64,000 nucleotides of DNA from an uncultured Bacteroidales bacterium (GTDB taxonomy: Bacteria; Bacteroidota; Bacteroidia; Bacteroidales; UBA932), in NCBI GenBank assembly GCA_947179325.1, contig CAMXAU010000006.1:1-64000 (forward strand), read 5' to 3'. Positions 59,449-64,000 of the stretch are shown here, in pieces. How positions within the stretch are numbered: position 1 is the stretch's first letter; each line of letters starts with the position of its first letter. The notes under the pieces are model-generated. The model had not been told where the DNA came from. It was given only the letters and a program-made list of their open reading frames with translations, and made no database searches. Made by a program: the position numbers and the translations under genes.

Positions 59449-61614
59449 ATGAGACGTCTAAGATTAATTCCAGCATTACTGGTGATCTTGTTGTCCGCAT
59501 GTAACGAGAAACTGATTGAGCAATCTCCGGTTGACAGCACACAGACTGGAGAGATTACAGTCAGTCTTTCTTCAGACCTCCGCACTTCCCCCGTGAAGTC
59601 CGGCGGTGATGACGTGGACATGGACAATTTCTGGATTGAGATCTTCAATTCCAGGGAGATCAGGCTTTTCAGCCAGCAGTACAATTCCGCAAAGGAACAG
59701 GTGATCAAGCTTAACGCAGGTGAATACCGTCTTCTCGCGAAGCTCGGCGATTCGCTCGGTGTGGGCTTTGACAAGGCTTTCTACATGGCGGATGAACCAT
59801 TTACAGTGCACGGACAGACAAAGGAGACAGTGCACGCTGTCGCCCGTCTTGCCAATGTCAAGGCAGCCGTGATATACGGCGAGAACATCAGGAGGTTCTA
59901 TTCTGAAGGGTATTATGCCGTCCTGAGGCATGCTTCCCTGCAGGACAGGTCTCTTAAATTTGTATCCGATGAGATCAGGGCCGGCTATATCCCTGCCGGG
60001 GACCTTGTCCTGGAGGTCTATGCGAAGATTGAAGGCAAATGGAAATATTATGTGGCAGATGCACTCCCATGCAGCCCTAACGATTTCGTGACATTCAATG
60101 TAGATACAGGCTCGCTGGATGGCGAACTCGTGATAAATGTCTTGATTGACAATTCTGTAGAGACAATAGAGAAAAATGTGGAAATTTCTTCTGATGTGCT
60201 TTCTGCAGAACCTCCTTTTGTCTCTGCCATCGGGTTTGACGGGCAGGACAGCAGCTATATTCCGGAGGGAAGTTCCGTTTCCTCAGACAATCTGTCTGTT
60301 TCATATTCTGCTAAGGCAGGAGTAGCTTCATGTGTACTTGATATTGAATCTGAATATCTTGCAGGCCTTGGCCTGCCATCCTCAGTGGATTTCACGGGCC
60401 TCTCTGCAGAAGATTCGGCACTGCTTGAGAAGGCCGGGTTCTTCTGGGCATCGAATGCTGTTGTCGGAGTGGTTGACTTCGCAGGAATCCTTCCTGGGCT
60501 TGGAGCAAATTCTGTCTATATGTCTCGTGATGCGTATGTCGCCAGATTTACGCTTACCGTTACAGACCAGAAGGGAAGGGAAGCCGGAAAGACCTTATAT
60601 ATAAAGGTAAGCCCTGATGCAAAGGCGGAGGTCATCATTCCTGAATATGATGTCTGGGCAAGGAGGATTGTCACACCTCATGTGGGTGTCGCAAAGGGAA
60701 ACCAGTCACTGTTCACCCTTGAGTACAGTACGGACGGAATCTCGTGGACATCGCTGGAGCAGCAGTCCATTTCTGGGAATACTCTGGAATTCAATACACT
60801 CAATGGACTCATACCGTCTACTGAATATCAGTTCAGGGCTATGTATGACGGATGGATTGCAGTATCGGATGTCATGACAGTGAGGACCGAGGCTGCAGCA
60901 CAGGTCGGCAATGCCGGATTTGAGGACTGGACTGTGCAGACGCATACATTTACTCCTCTTGGTGGAGTAATAGGCGGTTCTGCCACTGATTTCAAATATT
61001 ATCGTCCGTGGGTAGAGTCCGACAGATGGTGGGATGTGAATGCAAAGGTTTCCATGCCGTCTTCAAGCACGGGCTGGACAAGCGCTAATGTGAAATGCTT
61101 CCCTTGTACCGGCTCGTCTGTTGACAGCCATTCCGGCAGCTATTCTGCGCTTGCCATTGTTGTAAATGTCGGTGGCACTAATACGAATTCATCTGCAGCC
61201 GGGACAAATTATGTCGGGGAGATCTACATCGGCACTGCGGATGATTCCGGCAATCATGCTACAGAGGCGCACGCATTTGCCTCAAGGCCGACAGGACTGA
61301 AATTCCATTATAAATATGCTCCACGCTCGAATGAAAGCTTTGCCGTAAAGATAGACCTCAGGTCTTCGGACGGCACTGTCCTGGCCTCTTCGGAAGTGAC
61401 TGGAGGTGCAGCATCTGAATGGACGGAATTCGTCCTTCCGCTGGATTACTCAGAGCTCAGGATGAAGGCTGCGGAGATCTATATCTCCTTCAAGGCATCG
61501 GCCAATGCAGGAGGGGTCAATTCGAATACGAAGATAGAGATGGGAGGAGGTACCTATACCGGACATTTCGGCTCCCAGCTCCGTATCGATGATATAGAAC
61601 TTATCTATGAATAA
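59449..61614 (+). CDS. DUF4493 lipoprotein with C-terminal PCMD-like domain
   Basis: 721-residue lipoprotein (VILLSACNEKLIEQ, Cys18). The N-terminal DUF4493-type region (about 30-260) contains DNFWIEIFNSRE and LNAGEYRLLAKLGDS. A middle beta region follows, with a fibronectin-type III-like segment near 430-485 (LNGLIPSTEYQFRAMYDG). The C-terminal carbohydrate-associated domain (PCMD type, about 490-721) has NAGFEDWTV and LRIDDIELIYE. These are surface lipoproteins, possibly adhesin or matrix subunits. Its last bases overlap the longer frame of the next gene; the chosen next start lies 16 bp downstream. Confidence 0.75.
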   Translation: MRRLRLIPALLVILLSACNEKLIEQSPVDSTQTGEITVSLSSDLRTSPVKSGGDDVDMDNFWIEIFNSREIRLFSQQYNSAKEQVIKLNAGEYRLLAKLGDSLGVGFDKAFYMADEPFTVHGQTKETVHAVARLANVKAAVIYGENIRRFYSEGYYAVLRHASLQDRSLKFVSDEIRAGYIPAGDLVLEVYAKIEGKWKYYVADALPCSPNDFVTFNVDTGSLDGELVINVLIDNSVETIEKNVEISSDVLSAEPPFVSAIGFDGQDSSYIPEGSSVSSDNLSVSYSAKAGVASCVLDIESEYLAGLGLPSSVDFTGLSAEDSALLEKAGFFWASNAVVGVVDFAGILPGLGANSVYMSRDAYVARFTLTVTDQKGREAGKTLYIKVSPDAKAEVIIPEYDVWARRIVTPHVGVAKGNQSLFTLEYSTDGISWTSLEQQSISGNTLEFNTLNGLIPSTEYQFRAMYDGWIAVSDVMTVRTEAAAQVGNAGFEDWTVQTHTFTPLGGVIGGSATDFKYYRPWVESDRWWDVNAKVSMPSSSTGWTSANVKCFPCTGSSVDSHSGSYSALAIVVNVGGTNTNSSAAGTNYVGEIYIGTADDSGNHATEAHAFASRPTGLKFHYKYAPRSNESFAVKIDLRSSDGTVLASSEVTGGAASEWTEFVLPLDYSELRMKAAEIYISFKASANAGGVNSNTKIEMGGGTYTGHFGSQLRIDDIELIYE

Positions 61615-61630
61615 TGAAAACAGGAAAGCA

Positions 61631-62878
61631 ATGAAAAAGATTCTTTACACCATATTGGCATCTGTACTTGTAATATGTACAGGCTGCAACAAACAGATTA
61701 TAGAGAGCAGGGGAGAAGGCTCAGTGGCATTCTCCCTGTCATATGACGGCGAGTATATCACCAAGGCTGGTGAAAATGTTTCAGTGGATGATTTTGTCAT
61801 CACGGTGACAAGGATAGCGGATGGCTGGACCAATGTCTATGGCCGTTTCGCTGACATGCCGGATGTGATTGACCTAAGTTCAGGCAAATATACAATCAGG
61901 GCCGTTTCTCCTGAAAACCAGCCTGCTGCCTTTGACCAGCCTGTATATGGAGGCTCCGCAGACTTCAATGTAAATGTCGGTCAGGTCACATCAGTCAGCG
62001 TGAAGTGTACGCTTGAGAACATGAAGGTGACACTCAACCCTACAGAGAATTTCATGAAGGAGCTTTCAGAGTTCACAGTAACTGTCTCGAATGGTGAGGG
62101 TACCCTTATCTGGAACAAGGAGGATGTCGGCAGGGCAGGATATTTTTCTGTTGCGCCTCTCCACATCCATGTTGACGGATACCGTGCAATTGACAACTCA
62201 AAGGCTTCATGCGACGTCGAGATTAAGGATGTTGCCGCTAAGGACCATCATATCATCAACCTTGATGCACAGACTACAGGTTCGGTTGACGGGATCACGA
62301 TAGAGATTGATTTTTCTACCAATGACAGGAATCACAATGTGGATATACCAGGATTTGATGAAATCCCAGTAGTGGGACCAGTGCCTCCTGTTGACCCTGA
62401 AGATCCAAAGGAACCTGAGGAGCCGGAGAATGCACCTGCACTTTCATGGCCAGGTAATGAGAGCCTTGCTGTCACAGAGATAAGTGATGACATGGATGTC
62501 ACCCTTACGATTACGGCTCCGGAGAAGATCAAGTCATTCGTAATCAAGCTGAATTCGGATACCGATGCGTTCATGAGGCTTGTCAGCCTGATGACCAGCA
62601 ATGTGATAGGCGACAATGATGCTGTTCCGGAATATGTAGTGATAGACCTGATAAATGACCCTGTCGCTGTGGAGAGCATGGCTGGTGTCGGCATCGCGAC
62701 AGGTGATAGCCTTGCCGGACAGGAGTCCGTTCTTTTCAGCCTCTCTACGCTGGTGCCTATGATTCCTACAGCAGGCCAGGCCGGCCCGGATACATATCAC
62801 AGGTTTACACTTGAGGTCGGAGATGAAGCCGGCAATGTGAATAGCTGGGAGCTTGTCTTCCATGTACCTGCAGAATAA
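61631..62878 (+). CDS. DUF4493 lipoprotein
   Basis: 415-residue lipoprotein (VICTGCNKQIIESRGEG, Cys19). An N-terminal DUF4493 region (about 25-230, VDDFVITVTR, LSSGKYTIRAVS) is followed by a Pro/Glu-rich linker (VDPEDPKEPEEPENAP) and a C-terminal beta domain. The linker looks like a flexible spacer. It is the second of three related genes in one operon, with the same Cys-Asn start of the mature protein as its neighbours. Confidence 0.75.
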   Translation: MKKILYTILASVLVICTGCNKQIIESRGEGSVAFSLSYDGEYITKAGENVSVDDFVITVTRIADGWTNVYGRFADMPDVIDLSSGKYTIRAVSPENQPAAFDQPVYGGSADFNVNVGQVTSVSVKCTLENMKVTLNPTENFMKELSEFTVTVSNGEGTLIWNKEDVGRAGYFSVAPLHIHVDGYRAIDNSKASCDVEIKDVAAKDHHIINLDAQTTGSVDGITIEIDFSTNDRNHNVDIPGFDEIPVVGPVPPVDPEDPKEPEEPENAPALSWPGNESLAVTEISDDMDVTLTITAPEKIKSFVIKLNSDTDAFMRLVSLMTSNVIGDNDAVPEYVVIDLINDPVAVESMAGVGIATGDSLAGQESVLFSLSTLVPMIPTAGQAGPDTYHRFTLEVGDEAGNVNSWELVFHVPAE

Positions 62879-62900
62879 TCCCCATTAACAGGAATATCTC

Positions 62901-64000
62901 ATGAAGAAATATATATATGACATATTGATAGCGGCCATCGCGCTCCTGTCAATCACGTCCTGCAATGAGACTCTGCTTGAACAGGGAGGGACTGGCTATC
63001 TCGGGATCAGCCTCCAGAGGGATGATGAGGTTTTCCTCAAGTCAGTAGAGACTCCGTCCGAAGATATGGCTTTCGCTGTGTCTGTCTACAGGGGGGATGA
63101 ACTGGTAGCTTCACGTGATGACCACCGTACAGTCACATCTGACAACCCGATTGAACTTGCAGCCGACACGTACCGTGTTGTCGCAACTTCCGGGGACCCT
63201 CTTGTTGAGGCTGCTTTCGATGCACCGCTGTATACAGGGGAGACAAATGTAACGGTACTTCCGGAAAGGATGAATGAGGTAAAGATTGTCGCAACGCTTT
63301 CAAACGTGATGGTCACTGTGTCTTTTGACAGCTCCATAAGCGATAATTTCACTTCATATTCAGTGACAGCCGGCAACTCATCCGGCACAGGGCTTACATT
63401 CAGCAATGACAACGGGAACCTTGACAGGACCGGATATGTCAGGGCTGACGGCACATTGACCTGGGCTCTTGTGCTCGTAGATGCGCAGGGAGAGGAATAC
63501 ACGATGACGGACACATATTTTGATGTAAAGGCGCAGCAGCATTATGCACTCAGGTTCGCCGTCGCCGAGAATGGCGATGACACAGGATATGGGGCATTCA
63601 GGCTGGTCGTGGATGACAGCATGAATGAAAAGGAGTACGACATTGTGCTTGACTTTGATGATTCGTCCGTACCGCAGATAGGTGCAGAAGGATCCATTGA
63701 ATTAGGCGACAATAACTATTTCGCAGTAGGGGATAGCGATAGCAAGGTCTTGACCTTCACAGCGGAGAATGGCATCAGGAGCCTGGTCATGACAGCTCCG
63801 GGGGAGACTCTGACGCGTTCGTCTGTGTGGTATGAGCTTGTTGATGCCGGGCAGGATGTGATTGATGAACTTGCAGCAAAGGGCATCAAGGCTTCTTCAG
63901 TCCCTTACGGGGCGCTGGAGGCGTCGATAGATATCACTGGCTTTGTCTCTTCGCTTCCTATAGGTGACTATTGCATGACATTCGCCCTGTATGATATCAA
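62901..64000 (+). CDS. DUF4493 lipoprotein, cut by the window end
   Basis: At least 366 residues without a stop. The lipoprotein start (MKKYIYDILIAAIALLSITSCNETLLEQGG, lipobox ITSC) and the pattern ELAADTYRVVATSGDP match the DUF4493 region of the two preceding genes. It is the third copy in the array, 22 bp after the second. Its end and any special C-terminal domain lie outside the window. Confidence 0.75.
   Translation, partial: MKKYIYDILIAAIALLSITSCNETLLEQGGTGYLGISLQRDDEVFLKSVETPSEDMAFAVSVYRGDELVASRDDHRTVTSDNPIELAADTYRVVATSGDPLVEAAFDAPLYTGETNVTVLPERMNEVKIVATLSNVMVTVSFDSSISDNFTSYSVTAGNSSGTGLTFSNDNGNLDRTGYVRADGTLTWALVLVDAQGEEYTMTDTYFDVKAQQHYALRFAVAENGDDTGYGAFRLVVDDSMNEKEYDIVLDFDDSSVPQIGAEGSIELGDNNYFAVGDSDSKVLTFTAENGIRSLVMTAPGETLTRSSVWYELVDAGQDVIDELAAKGIKASSVPYGALEASIDITGFVSSLPIGDYCMTFALYDI

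Overview
The window looks like a chromosomal segment of a gut- or rumen-type Bacteroidales (Bacteroidota). The signs are two SusC/SusD pairs with satellite carbohydrate enzymes, an ECF sigma/FecR pair, many lipoprotein and Sec signals, DUF3575/DUF4493 surface-protein genes, repeated TAnnTTTG-type promoter elements with a TTTG box 19-20 bp upstream, and an almost complete lack of Shine-Dalgarno sequences except before rpsR and rplI. Base composition is roughly balanced, and AGG is a common arginine codon. I cannot name the genus. No rRNA, tRNA, CRISPR array, intact transposase or integrase was found.

Layout. (1) 1-713: mostly non-coding, with one possible coding relic, a G8 tract, a 39-bp palindrome and a terminator. 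(2) 714-23375, minus strand: polysaccharide-utilisation locus 1 (PUL1). Reading from the promoter: ECF sigma, FecR anti-sigma, SusC with an STN signalling domain, SusD, two IPT/TIG-NHL surface lipoproteins, a hairpin, a phosphodiester glycosidase (NAGPA-like), a GH99-like/WbsX protein, GH3, GH2, a histidine phosphatase resembling MINPP, GH31, another hairpin and GH36. (3) 23637-24847: housekeeping rpsF-rpsR-rplI operon with its own promoter and terminator. (4) 25199-51518: PUL2. It carries two paralogous DUF6259-type proteins (the second frameshifted at a G8 run), a serine-type sulfatase, a calcineurin-like phosphoesterase, a GntR regulator, a large BACON/DUF5689 lipoprotein, an EEP-fold phosphoesterase, SusC/SusD, a sulfatase-HAD fusion, an MFS importer, and cytosolic sugar genes (L-fucose/L-arabinose-isomerase-like, class I mannose-6-phosphate-isomerase-like, ROK kinase, aldose-1-epimerase-like). 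(5) 51616-52827: an A+T-rich, decayed AbiE-like toxin-antitoxin cassette. (6) 53222-58587: an efflux-type MFS gene, then AMP-dependent acyl ligase, acyltransferase and parE. (7) 58607-64000: DUF3575 protein and three tandem DUF4493 lipoproteins, the last cut by the window end.

How it works together (inference). PUL1 appears built for an alpha/beta-linked glycan carrying phosphate or phosphodiester groups, sensed through SusC-STN, FecR and sigma. PUL2 appears built for a sulfated, possibly phosphorylated glycan. Its predicted route is surface binding and cleavage, desulfation, import by the MFS carrier, mutarotation, aldose-ketose isomerisation and phosphorylation, under a GntR repressor whose candidate operators (ACCACA/GTATAC type) lie in both DUF6259 promoters and upstream of gntR. 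The substrate cannot be read from sequence. The least described parts are the DUF6259 pair, the sulfatase-HAD fusion and the isomerase/MPI-like/ROK/mutarotase set.
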